Both the position numbers and the translations under genes were made by a program. The notes beneath the pieces are model-generated. The model had not been told where the DNA came from and made no database searches. It saw only the letters and a list, made by a program, of their open reading frames with translations. 64,000 nucleotides of DNA from Tepidimonas ignava (GTDB taxonomy: Bacteria > Pseudomonadota > Gammaproteobacteria > Burkholderiales > Burkholderiaceae_C), in assembly GCF_004342625.1 (NCBI RefSeq), contig NZ_SMAH01000011.1:1-64000 (forward strand). Direction: 5' to 3'. Of the stretch, positions 47,614 through 56,107 are shown one piece after another. Position 1 is the first letter of the stretch, and each line of letters begins with the position of its first letter.

Positions 47614-48507
47614 TCAGCGCCGCAGCACGGCGCGCCACGCCGCCGGTGGCACCAGCACGGTGGCGATGGCGGCCATCACGCACACCACCGCCACGCCGTC
47701 GGTCCAGCGCGGCCATTCGCCGGCGATGACGGTGGCGCTGGCGGTGCCGATCAGCGGCACCATCATCACGCTCATCGCGCTGGTGGCCGGTGGCAGGTGG
47801 CGCGCCAGCGAAAACCAAATGATCTGCGCAAAGCCGTAGTTGAACAGCACGCCGTAGGCCAGCAAGCCCCACATGCGCGGGCTGAAGCGCCAGCTTGGCC
47901 ACGGCTCAAACACCAGCGCCAGCAGCCACAGCGCGGCGGCGGTCAGCAACATCATCCAGACGGTCAGCGCCTCCACCGGCAGCGTCAGGTGGGCGCGGCG
48001 CATCATCAGCGTGCCGATGGCCCAACTGAGCGCCGCCCCCAGCATCACCGCCACGCCCACGGGGCGGCCCGCCATCGCGGTGAATTCGTCGGCCAGCAGC
48101 AGCGCCACCGCCAACAGCACGGCCAGCGCCGCCACGCTGGAGCGGCGCGTCAGCGGCTGGCCAAAAAACAGCGCGCCCAGCAGCACCGTCCACACCGGCA
48201 TCGTGAAGCCCAGGATCGCCGCGCGCCCCGACGCCAACGCCGCCACGCCAAAAATGGCCAGCGTGTGCCAGCCCAGCATGTTGGGCAGGGCCAGCTTGAC
48301 GATGCTGCGCCACTCGTGCCCCTGCGGGGTCAGCCGCACCCCGCGCAGGCGGTAAAACGCCCACAGCCACAGCGCACCGCCGGTCATCGTCAGCGCACGA
48401 AAATACAGCGGCGTGAGCTCCTGCAGCGACAGCTTCATCACCGGCCAGTTGACGCCCCACATCAAGGTCAGGGCCACCAGCCCCACAGCCTGGGTGCGCG
48501 ACAGCAT
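47614..48507 (-). CDS. EamA/DMT-family drug-metabolite transporter
   Basis: This 297-residue inner-membrane protein has ten predicted helices in two EamA repeats (first with MWGVNWPVMKLSL, second with GAALSWAIGTLMM). Members export amino acids, nucleotide sugars or other metabolites. The substrate is unknown. It starts 12 bp after the thyA stop, so it is likely cotranscribed at the end of the cluster. Confidence 0.9.
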   Translation of the reverse strand: MLSRTQAVGLVALTLMWGVNWPVMKLSLQELTPLYFRALTMTGGALWLWAFYRLRGVRLTPQGHEWRSIVKLALPNMLGWHTLAIFGVAALASGRAAILGFTMPVWTVLLGALFFGQPLTRRSSVAALAVLLAVALLLADEFTAMAGRPVGVAVMLGAALSWAIGTLMMRRAHLTLPVEALTVWMMLLTAAALWLLALVFEPWPSWRFSPRMWGLLAYGVLFNYGFAQIIWFSLARHLPPATSAMSVMMVPLIGTASATVIAGEWPRWTDGVAVVCVMAAIATVLVPPAAWRAVLRR

Positions 48508-48519
48508 GGCGGCCTGCGG

Positions 48520-49332
48520 TCACACCGCCACCGGCGCCTTGATGGCGGGGTGGTGCTGGTAGTCGATGAACTCGAAGTCGTCGAACGTGTAGTCGAACAG
48601 CGTGGGCGGTCGCCGGCGGAGACGCAGCTCCGGGTAGGGGTAGGGCTGGCGCGACAACTGCAGCTGCACCTGCTCGACGTGGTTGTGGTAGATGTGGCAA
48701 TCGCCGCCGGTCCAAATGAAATCGCCCACATCCAAATCGCACTGTTGCGCGACCATGTGCGTCAGCAGCGCGTAGCTGGCGATGTTGAAGGGCACCCCCA
48801 AAAAGACGTCGGCGCTGCGTTGGTACAACTGGCACGACAGGCGCCCGTCGGCCACGTAAAACTGAAACAGCGCGTGGCACGGCGCCAGCGCCATCTTGGG
48901 CAGGTCGGCCACGTTCCAGGCGCTGACGATGATGCGGCGCGAGTCGGGGTTGGTGCGCAGGGTGCGCAGCACCTCGCTGATCTGGTCGATATGGCCACCA
49001 TCGGGCGTGGGCCACGAGCGCCACTGCACGCCGTAGATCGGCCCCAGCTCACCGTCCGGGCCGGCCCATTCGTCCCAGATGGTCACGCCGTGCTGCTGCA
49101 GCCAGCGCACGTTGCTGTCGCCGCGCAAAAACCACAGCAGCTCGTACACGATGGACTTGATGTGCAGCTTTTTGGTCGTGACCAGCGGAAAGCCTTCGCG
49201 CAGGTCGAAGCGCATCTGGTAGCCGAAGACGCTGCGCGTGCCCACGCCGGTACGGTCGGTTTTGGGGGTGCCATGCTCGAACACATGGCGCATGAAGTCC
49301 TCGTACTGACGGCGAACCGGACGTGTGCTCAT
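48520..49332 (-). CDS. thyA: Thymidylate synthase
   Basis: This 270-residue enzyme makes dTMP from dUMP with methylene-tetrahydrofolate. It has the catalytic Cys in [14 protein letters not shown], the dUMP-binding [10 protein letters not shown] and the C-terminal [18 protein letters not shown]. Start [17 protein letters not shown] at 49332 gives family length; the longer upstream frame is discarded. It sits between the FAD oxidase (22 bp upstream) and EamA. Confidence 0.98.
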   Translation of the reverse strand: MSTRPVRRQYEDFMRHVFEHGTPKTDRTGVGTRSVFGYQMRFDLREGFPLVTTKKLHIKSIVYELLWFLRGDSNVRWLQQHGVTIWDEWAGPDGELGPIYGVQWRSWPTPDGGHIDQISEVLRTLRTNPDSRRIIVSAWNVADLPKMALAPCHALFQFYVADGRLSCQLYQRSADVFLGVPFNIASYALLTHMVAQQCDLDVGDFIWTGGDCHIYHNHVEQVQLQLSRQPYPYPELRLRRRPPTLFDYTFDDFEFIDYQHHPAIKAPVAV

Positions 49333-49354
49333 GGGTGCGATTATCGCCGGGCGG

Positions 49355-50842
49355 TCACGGCGCGGTGGGGGCCTGCCCGTCAGCCAGCACACGCCCCGGG
49401 TTGAGCCGGTGGTGCGGGTCCAGCGCCTGCTTGATGGCGCGCATCAGCGCCAGGGCCACCGGGTCCTGGTAGCGCGGCAGCGTCGCGGCTTTCAGGCGCC
49501 CGATGCCGTGTTCGGCGCTGATCGAGCCCCCATGGGCACGCACCAGGTCGTACACCAAGGTGTTGATGGCGGCTTCGTGCGCACGCAAAAAGGCGGCGGC
49601 GTCGGCGCCTTCGGGACACTGCACGTTGAAATGCAAATTGCCGTCGCCCAGGTGGCCGAAGTTGACCAGGCGCGCGCCCGGTGCGTGGCGCTGCAGCTCC
49701 ACTTCGGCTTGCGCGCAAAACGCGGGGATGCGCGACACCGGCAGGCTGATATCATGCTTGATGTTGAGCCCCTCCTCGGCTTGCGCCAGCGGGATGCACT
49801 CGCGGATGTGCCACAGCGTGCGCGCCTGGGCCACGCTGGACGCCACCACGGCGTCCAGGGCGCAACCCTCTTGCAGCGCGTGCGTCAGGCTCGCCTCGAG
49901 CTGGGCGCGGGCGTGGGTTTCGCCCTCAGGGTCGCTGAGCTCCAGCAGCACCGCGTAAGGGGCATCCTGCTCGGTCAGGGGTTGCGGCAGCGCGGGAAAA
50001 TGGCGCCGCACCAGTTGCAGCGCCAGCCGGTTCATCACCTCGAAGCCCGTCAGCCCCGGCCCCAGGTGCCGCTGCGCCACGCCCAGCAGCGCCACCGCCG
50101 CGGCCAGCGAGGGCACGGCGGCCCAGGCGGTGAGCTGGGCTGCGGGCTGCGGCACGAGCTTGAGCACCGCGGCGGTGATGACGCCCAGCGTGCCTTCGCT
50201 GCCGATGAACAGGTGGCGCAGGTCGTAGCCGGTGTTGTCTTTGCGCAAGCCACGCAGGCCGTCCCACACGCGCCCGTCGGCGGTGACGACCTCCAACCCC
50301 AAGCACAGGTCGCGCGCGTTGCCAAAGCGCAGTACCTGCGTGCCGCCGGCGTTGGTGGCCAGCACCCCGCCGACGGTGCAACTGCCTTCGGAGGCCAAGC
50401 TCAACGGCAGCCACAGGCCGGCGTCGGCGGCCGCCTGCTGCGCCGCCTGCAGCACACAGCCGGCCTCCACGGTCAACGTCAGGTTGTCGCGGTCCAGCGC
50501 GCGAATGCGCTGCAGGCGTTGCAGGCTCAGCACCACCTCGGTGCCGCTGGCGTCGGGCACACCGCCCAGCACCAGCCCCGTGTTGCCGCCCTGCGGCACG
50601 ATGGGCGCGCCGTGCGCGGCGCACGCGCGCACGACCGCGGCCACCTGCGCGGTGTCGGCGGGCCGCACCACCGCGCGCGCACGGCCACGGTGACGGCGGC
50701 GCCAATCCTGTTCCCACGCGGTCAGGTCGTGCGTCGCCGTGGTCAGCACATGCTCGGGGCCGACGACCGCACGCAGGGCGTCGAGCACGGCGTCGTCAGG
50801 GGCGGTGACGTTGGGCGCGGACATGGGCGTGTGCATCGTCAT
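49355..50842 (-). CDS. FAD-binding oxidase/dehydrogenase (GlcD / D-2-hydroxyacid type)
   Basis: This 495-residue flavoprotein has an N-terminal PCMH-type FAD-binding domain ([19 protein letters not shown], then [14 protein letters not shown]) and a C-terminal FAD-oxidase domain with [19 protein letters not shown] and [14 protein letters not shown]. This matches glycolate, D-lactate and D-2-hydroxyglutarate dehydrogenases; the exact acid is unknown. The start at 50842 overlaps the DUF2069 stop (ATGA), supporting this start. Confidence 0.9.
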   Translation of the reverse strand: MTMHTPMSAPNVTAPDDAVLDALRAVVGPEHVLTTATHDLTAWEQDWRRRHRGRARAVVRPADTAQVAAVVRACAAHGAPIVPQGGNTGLVLGGVPDASGTEVVLSLQRLQRIRALDRDNLTLTVEAGCVLQAAQQAAADAGLWLPLSLASEGSCTVGGVLATNAGGTQVLRFGNARDLCLGLEVVTADGRVWDGLRGLRKDNTGYDLRHLFIGSEGTLGVITAAVLKLVPQPAAQLTAWAAVPSLAAAVALLGVAQRHLGPGLTGFEVMNRLALQLVRRHFPALPQPLTEQDAPYAVLLELSDPEGETHARAQLEASLTHALQEGCALDAVVASSVAQARTLWHIRECIPLAQAEEGLNIKHDISLPVSRIPAFCAQAEVELQRHAPGARLVNFGHLGDGNLHFNVQCPEGADAAAFLRAHEAAINTLVYDLVRAHGGSISAEHGIGRLKAATLPRYQDPVALALMRAIKQALDPHHRLNPGRVLADGQAPTAP

Positions 50843-51240
50843 GCGGTCGGGGGGTGCGCCGCGCACAGGCGCAGCCGCACGTGGGCGGCGCAGGCGGCGA
50901 ACAACAGCAGCGCCAAGCCGGTCTGGCCCCAGGCCAGCAGCGCCGACAGGCCGGCGTCGTTGCTGCCACGCACCACGCCCTCGGCCACGTAGGGCCACAC
51001 CAGCAGGCTCAGCCAGCGAAACGTGTACAGCCGCCACTTCAGCAGCCCGGCCAGCGGGATGGCCAGCGGCAACACCTTCAGCGCCCACCACGAGCCACCC
51101 GGGCGCAGCGGCGCCAGCCACAGCTCCCACGCCAGGCCCAGCACGATCAGGCCCCCCAACGCCGCCAGCGCCAGGGCACGGGTGCGCGCCACCGCGGGCG
51201 CAGGGGTGGAGGAAACAAGCGGGGCCGACGGAGGTTGCAT
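50839..51240 (-). CDS. DUF2069 membrane protein
   Basis: This 133-residue inner-membrane protein has a Pro/Ala-rich N-terminus and four hydrophobic segments, matching DUF2069 (LRPGGSWWALKVLPL, then WRLYTFRWLSLLVWPY). Function is unknown. It is the first gene of a minus-strand cluster with the FAD oxidase, thyA and EamA. It starts only 19 bp from the divergent yihY-like gene. Confidence 0.82.
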   Translation of the reverse strand: MQPPSAPLVSSTPAPAVARTRALALAALGGLIVLGLAWELWLAPLRPGGSWWALKVLPLAIPLAGLLKWRLYTFRWLSLLVWPYVAEGVVRGSNDAGLSALLAWGQTGLALLLFAACAAHVRLRLCAAHPPTA

Positions 51241-51259
51241 TGGCTGGCATGATAGCGGG

Positions 51260-52498
51260 ATGCACGACGACACTTCCCGGTGGACGGTGACCAGCGCCGG
51301 CGCGTTGGCTCGGCGGTTGCGGACGTTTCCGTGGCGCACCACGTGGCAAACGCTGCGCGAGCGCTTCGCGGGCGACCGGCTGGCGGTGGCGGCGGGCAGC
51401 CTGACGTTCACCACCACCATCTCGCTGGTGCCGCTGCTGACGGTGGCGCTGGCGGTGTTTGCGCTGTTTCCGGCCTTTGGGCAGATGGAGCAGCGTGTGC
51501 AACGCTGGATGGTCGAAGCCTTGGTGCCCGACCACCTGGCGCGGCAGGTGGCGCAGTACCTGTGGCAGTTTTCCAGCAAGGCGGCGCAAATCGGGCTTGG
51601 CGGTGCGTTGGCGTTGCTGGTGACGGCGCTGGCGCTGGTGCTGACGATCGACCGCCAGCTCAACGACATCTGGCGCGTGCGCCGGTTGCGGCCGCTGGCG
51701 CAGCGGGTGCTGATGTACTGGGCGGTGCTGACGTTGGCGCCGCTGATGCTGGCGGTGGTGCTCAGCGCCAGCTCCTACGCGCTGTCGGTGTCGCGCGGCT
51801 GGCTGCCGGTGGCGCACCAGGGCGTCAAGTGGCTGCTGGGCGCGGCGGGCTTTGCCGCCGTCGTGGCGGGTATAACCGCGCTGTACCGCTTCGTGCCCAA
51901 CGCGCAGGTGCACACGCGCCACGCGCTGGTGGGCGGGGTGTTCGTGGCGGTGGCGTTCGAGCTGGCGCAAAGCCTGCTGGCGTGGTACCTGCGGGCGGTG
52001 CCCACTTACTCGGTGGTCTACGGGGCGTTCGCCACGGTGCCGATCTTGCTCGTGTGGCTGTACCTGGTGTGGCTGATCGTGTTGCTGGGGGCGGTCATCG
52101 TGGCCTACCTGCCCTCGCTGCTGGCCGGCGTGGCGCGGCGCGGCAACACACCCGGCTGGCCGATGCAGTTGGCGCTGGAGCTGTTGGCGGAGCTGCACGC
52201 CAGCCGCCAGCCGCCGCAGCCGGGGTTGACCGTGCTGGCGCTGGCGCGCCGGCTGCGGGTCGATCCGATGCAGCTGCAGGAGCCCCTGCAGGCGTTGCAA
52301 ACGCTGGGCTGGGTGGGGCGGCTGAGCGACGCCGACGGCCGCTGGGTGCTGCTGGTCGACCTGGGCCAGCGTCCGCTGGCCGAGCTGGCGCAGGTGCTGT
52401 GGCTGCCGCGCGAAGCCAGCACCGAACCGCTGTGGCGCGCGCTGCCGCTGGAGACGACGGCGGTGGCGCAGGTGCTGCCGTCGCGTCCGGCATCCTGA
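51260..52498 (+). CDS. YihY/BrkB-family inner-membrane protein
   Basis: This 412-residue protein has six hydrophobic helices in residues 45-285 with the family regions TFTTTISLVPLLTVAL, DRQLNDIWRV and TYSVVYGAFATVPILLVWLY. A soluble C-terminal winged-helix-like region of about 110 residues follows. Often labelled 'ribonuclease BN' by old annotation, but the family is not a nuclease; lipid-related transport has been proposed. The ATG at 51260 is followed closely by a divergent start upstream. Confidence 0.9.
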   Translation: MHDDTSRWTVTSAGALARRLRTFPWRTTWQTLRERFAGDRLAVAAGSLTFTTTISLVPLLTVALAVFALFPAFGQMEQRVQRWMVEALVPDHLARQVAQYLWQFSSKAAQIGLGGALALLVTALALVLTIDRQLNDIWRVRRLRPLAQRVLMYWAVLTLAPLMLAVVLSASSYALSVSRGWLPVAHQGVKWLLGAAGFAAVVAGITALYRFVPNAQVHTRHALVGGVFVAVAFELAQSLLAWYLRAVPTYSVVYGAFATVPILLVWLYLVWLIVLLGAVIVAYLPSLLAGVARRGNTPGWPMQLALELLAELHASRQPPQPGLTVLALARRLRVDPMQLQEPLQALQTLGWVGRLSDADGRWVLLVDLGQRPLAELAQVLWLPREASTEPLWRALPLETTAVAQVLPSRPAS

Positions 52499-52543
52499 AC
52501 CCCAATCGGCAGGCCAGCGCCTCGGCGCTGCCCAGGCGGCCCA

Positions 52544-55500
52544 TCAACGCGGCATGCGCCGCACCGGCGCCAGCGCATCGAGCGGCTGCGGCGCGCCCAC
52601 GTGGTAGCCCTGCGCAAAGTCCACCCCCAGCTCGCGCACGCGCTGCAGGATCGCTTCGGACGACACGTACTCGGCGATGGTGCGCAGCCCCATCACGTGA
52701 CCGATGGCGTTGATGGCCTGCACCATCGCCAGGTCGATGGGGTCGGACTCGATGTCCTTGACGAAGCTGCCGTCGATCTTCAGAAAGTCGACCGGCAGGT
52801 TTTTCAGGTAGGCAAACGAGGACAGCCCGCTGCCGAAGTCGTCCAACGCGAACCGGCAGCCCATGCGCCGGGCCTCGCTGATGAAGTTCGCCACCGTGGA
52901 CAGGCTGGCCATCGCGGCGGTCTCGGTGATTTCGAAGCACAGCGTGCCAGGCGGCAACTGCAGCGTCTGCAACAGGGCTTGCAGGTCCTGACGGAAGCGC
53001 TCGTCCGACAGCGAGGCACCCGACAGGTTGATCGCGTACATGCCCTCCAGCCGGCCCTGCTGGCGCAGCCGGTCGCCCAACCAGGCCAGTGTGTTGCGCA
53101 CCACCCACTGGTCGATGCGGGGCATCAGGCCGTAGCGCTCCGCCGCGGGCAAAAAGGCGCCGGGCTGAATCAGCTTGCCATCCTCTTCCAGCCGCACCAG
53201 GATTTCGACGTGCGGCTGGCCGTCGCCATCGTGCAGCGGCAGGATCGGTTGGGCGAACAGGCGCAGCCGGTCCTCGTCCAGCGCCGCCTGCAGCCGCGCC
53301 ACCCACTGCATCTGGCCCTGACGCTCCAGCAGCTCGCGGTCGTCGGGCTGGTAGACGTGGATGCGGTTGCGGCCGGCCTCCTTGGCGGCGTAGCAGGCAG
53401 CGTCGGCGGCGGCCAGCAGCGGGCCCGGCTCGCGCTCCAGCGGCCCGATCGGCACCAGGCCGATCGATACCCCAATGGCAAACGAGCGCTCGCCCCACGC
53501 GAAGCGAAAGTCGGCGATCGCCTCGCGGATGCGCTGCACCACGGGCAGCGCGTGGTCGGCGTCGCAGCCCTGCAGGATCAGGCCGAACTCGTCACCGCCC
53601 AGGCGCGCCAGCGTGTCGGCGCTGCGCAGGTGGCTGCGGATGAGCTGCGTGACCTGGCGCAGCAGCTCGTCGCCGGCCACGTGGCCGCAGGTGTCGTTGA
53701 CGATCTTGAACTGGTCCAGGTCCAGGTAGCACAGCACGTGCTGGGTCGGCTCCGGCCGCGCCAGCAACTCGGACAGGCGGCGTTCGAACTCGCGCCGGTT
53801 GGGCACGCCCGTCAGCGCGTCGTGGGTGGCCTGGTGGCTGAGCTCGCGCGCCAGGTTCAGCGTCACCGTCACGTCGTGGAACACCAGCACCGCGCCGAGC
53901 AAAAACCCCTCGCGGCTGCGAATCGGCGCGGCGGTGTCGATGACGGGGATGCGCTCGCCGTCGCGGCGCAACAGCAGGGCGTGCTCGCGCCGCGCGGCCG
54001 GGTTCTTGCCCTGCAGCACTTCGCGCACCGGGTTGGGCAGTGGCTCGCCCTGGGTTTCGTCCACCAGACGGTACACGGTCGTGATGGGCTGGCCGCGCGC
54101 CTGGTGGGCCGGCCAGCCGGTCAGGCGGGCAGCCACCGGGTTGACGTACTGCACCAACCCCGCTTCGTCGGTGGTGATGACCCCGTCGCCGATGGACGCC
54201 AGCGTGACCTGCGCCAGGTCGCGTTCGCGTTGGAGCTGCAGCTCGACGTGCTTGCGGTCCGAGATGTCGCGCAACACCGCCGAGTACAGCGTGCGGTCGT
54301 CCTGGTGAAAGTCGTCGATCGACAGCTCGTAAAAGGTGCGCGCGCCGCCGCGCGCCATGCGCAGCTCCAGCGTCGTGCCCGGGCGCGTCAGCCGTTCCAG
54401 CGGCGGCGGCTGCGCATGCCCCGCGCGGCGCAGCACCTCGGGCAGGGGGCGGCCCAGCACCTCGTGCGCGGGCACGCCCAACAGCTGTTCGGCGCCCGGG
54501 TTGAGGCTCAGCAGCGTGCCGTCCGGCTCGAAGGTCAGCAGCCCGTCGCGCATCTCGCGCACCAGCGCCAGCGTGCGCTGGGTGACGGCCTGCAGCGCGG
54601 CGATCACGCGGTTGTAGGCGCGGGCGATCTGGCCGACCTCGGTGAAATCCTCCTCGGGCACCCGCCGGCTCAGGTCCCCGCTGCGGCGCTGCTGTTCCAT
54701 CGCGTCGAGCAGTTCGATCAGCTCGGTGCGCGCGCCGTGCTCGGCCACGTTCAGCCCGCCGTGTTCCTCCTCGGGCGTGACGCGCAGGTCACGGTCGCGC
54801 ACCAGCCACAGGAACACCGCGGTGGCCAGCGCGCACCACAGGCCGCAGACCACGATGCCCAGCAACTGCACACCCACCTGCGCGGGGCGCGCAAGCCCCG
54901 TGCCCAGCGCCACCGGGTCACCCAGCAGCCCCACCACCAGCGTGCCCCAGGCGCCGGCGGCCAGGTGCGCCGGGATGGCGCCCACCGCGTCATCGATGCG
55001 CCGACGCAGCAGCCATTCGTTGGCGGCGGCCATGGCCAGCGCCCCCACCGCCCCGACCAGCAGGGATGTGGGCGCCGACAGCGCGTGCGCGCCGGCGGTG
55101 ACGGCCACCAGCCCGGCGATCAAGCCGTTGATCAGGTACATCACCTCGAAGTAGCCGTGCAGCCAGCGCCCCACCAGCAGCCCGGCCACCGCTCCAGCGG
55201 CGGCGGCCAGCGTGGTGTGCAGCAGCACGCCGGGCACGCGCGCGTCAAACGCCAGCGTGCTGCCGCCGTTGAAGCCAAGCCAGCCGAAAAACAACAGCAG
55301 CGCTCCCAGCATCGCCAGCGGCAGGTTGCCGGCCGGGATGACGGGGGGTGGCCCTTCGGCGGGGAAGCGACCGCTGCGCGGCCCCAGGCGCAGCACGACC
55401 CACAGCGCCACCCAACCCCCCACGCTGTGCACCACGGTGGAGCCGGCAAAGTCCACGAACCCCAGCTCGGCCAGCCAGCCGCGCGCGTCCGGCACCCAGG

Positions 55501-55927
55501 CACCACCCCAGGCCCAGTGGCCAAACACCGGGTACACCAGCAGCGACACCCACGCCGACAGCGCCAGGTAGGCCCCGAAACGCATGCGCTCGGCCACGGC
55601 GCCTGACACGATGGTGGCCGCGGTGGCGCAAAACATGATTTGAAATAGCGCGAAGCCCAGCAGGCGCGGCTCGTCAGGCAACTGCGCGGCGATGCCGAAC
55701 AGCCCGGCACCGATCCAGCCTGCCACGCTGGGCCCGAACATCAGCCCAAAACCCACGGCCCAATACAGCAGTGCCGCCACCGCAAAGTCCGACAGGTTCT
55801 TGGCGGCGACGTTGATCGAGTTTTTGGTCCGCGTCAGGCCCGACTCAAGGCAAAGAAAGCCGGCCTGCATCACAAACACCAGGCCGGCGCACAGCAACAC
55901 CCACAGCAGATCGACGACGGCTGACAT
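52544..55927 (-). CDS. Ammonium transporter fused to PAS-PAS-GGDEF-EAL (c-di-GMP sensor)
   Basis: This 1127-residue fusion has an Amt/Rh channel domain at about 1-385 with both pore histidines: His167 (STVVHSVGG) and His321 (AIPAHLAAG), matching AmtB His168 and His318. A helical HAMP-like linker (about 400-450), two PAS domains (about 455-560 and 570-690) and GGDEF with intact motif at 777-781 and an inhibitory RSAD site follow. The EAL domain begins near 880, with EIL plus CFEITETAA, DDFGSGLSS and FAQGY. Both cyclase and phosphodiesterase activities are plausible. The ATG at 55927 follows GGAGGGGA. A sigma-54 promoter and NtrC site lie upstream. Amt fusions to cyclases or kinases are known elsewhere. 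Confidence 0.95.
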   Translation of the reverse strand: MSAVVDLLWVLLCAGLVFVMQAGFLCLESGLTRTKNSINVAAKNLSDFAVAALLYWAVGFGLMFGPSVAGWIGAGLFGIAAQLPDEPRLLGFALFQIMFCATAATIVSGAVAERMRFGAYLALSAWVSLLVYPVFGHWAWGGAWVPDARGWLAELGFVDFAGSTVVHSVGGWVALWVVLRLGPRSGRFPAEGPPPVIPAGNLPLAMLGALLLFFGWLGFNGGSTLAFDARVPGVLLHTTLAAAAGAVAGLLVGRWLHGYFEVMYLINGLIAGLVAVTAGAHALSAPTSLLVGAVGALAMAAANEWLLRRRIDDAVGAIPAHLAAGAWGTLVVGLLGDPVALGTGLARPAQVGVQLLGIVVCGLWCALATAVFLWLVRDRDLRVTPEEEHGGLNVAEHGARTELIELLDAMEQQRRSGDLSRRVPEEDFTEVGQIARAYNRVIAALQAVTQRTLALVREMRDGLLTFEPDGTLLSLNPGAEQLLGVPAHEVLGRPLPEVLRRAGHAQPPPLERLTRPGTTLELRMARGGARTFYELSIDDFHQDDRTLYSAVLRDISDRKHVELQLQRERDLAQVTLASIGDGVITTDEAGLVQYVNPVAARLTGWPAHQARGQPITTVYRLVDETQGEPLPNPVREVLQGKNPAARREHALLLRRDGERIPVIDTAAPIRSREGFLLGAVLVFHDVTVTLNLARELSHQATHDALTGVPNRREFERRLSELLARPEPTQHVLCYLDLDQFKIVNDTCGHVAGDELLRQVTQLIRSHLRSADTLARLGGDEFGLILQGCDADHALPVVQRIREAIADFRFAWGERSFAIGVSIGLVPIGPLEREPGPLLAAADAACYAAKEAGRNRIHVYQPDDRELLERQGQMQWVARLQAALDEDRLRLFAQPILPLHDGDGQPHVEILVRLEEDGKLIQPGAFLPAAERYGLMPRIDQWVVRNTLAWLGDRLRQQGRLEGMYAINLSGASLSDERFRQDLQALLQTLQLPPGTLCFEITETAAMASLSTVANFISEARRMGCRFALDDFGSGLSSFAYLKNLPVDFLKIDGSFVKDIESDPIDLAMVQAINAIGHVMGLRTIAEYVSSEAILQRVRELGVDFAQGYHVGAPQPLDALAPVRRMPR

Positions 55928-55975
55928 CGGTGTCCCCTCCAACGGGGGTGCCGCGCACCCCGACGGGGGGATGTG

Positions 55976-55991
55976 AGCAAAAGACGTGCCG
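55976..55991 (-). promoter_or_regulatory. Sigma-54 promoter of the Amt-GGDEF-EAL gene
   Basis: On the minus strand CGGCACGTCTTTTGCT matches the sigma-54 consensus TGGCACG-N4-TTGCW with one mismatch at the first base. The invariant GG and GC are separated by exactly 10 bp. Transcription would start near 55964, about 37 bp before the ATG. Confidence 0.88.
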
Positions 55992-56067
55992 GGCTCTGTG
56001 CAGGCGACGTGAGCGCCCGGGACGCCATCGTGGCGGCGGCTTGGCAGGCCGCTGCCGCGTGCGCGTC

Positions 56068-56096
56068 GCCCGATGCACCATGATGGTGCATCGGGC
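56068..56096. promoter_or_regulatory. NtrC-type enhancer palindrome
   Basis: A perfect 29-nt inverted repeat with 13-bp arms around TGA contains TGCACC-N5-GGTGCA, the NtrC consensus, at 56074-56090. Its centre lies about 118 bp upstream of the predicted sigma-54 start, the usual enhancer distance. No T-run follows, so it is not a terminator for the upstream P450 gene. Confidence 0.85.
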
Positions 56097-56107
56097 GGTG
56101 GGCGTGT

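Noticed and set aside
51260-52498. Annotation as ribonuclease BN
   Set aside because: This is a historical misnaming of the YihY family; the protein is a membrane protein without a nuclease motif.
52601-55606. A 1001-codon plus-strand open frame opposite the Amt-GGDEF-EAL gene
   Set aside because: Antisense shadow in GC-rich DNA; no domain and no ribosome binding site.
56068-56096. Palindrome as terminator of the P450 gene
   Set aside because: No T-run on either strand, while the core matches NtrC consensus with a sigma-54 promoter at proper distance.
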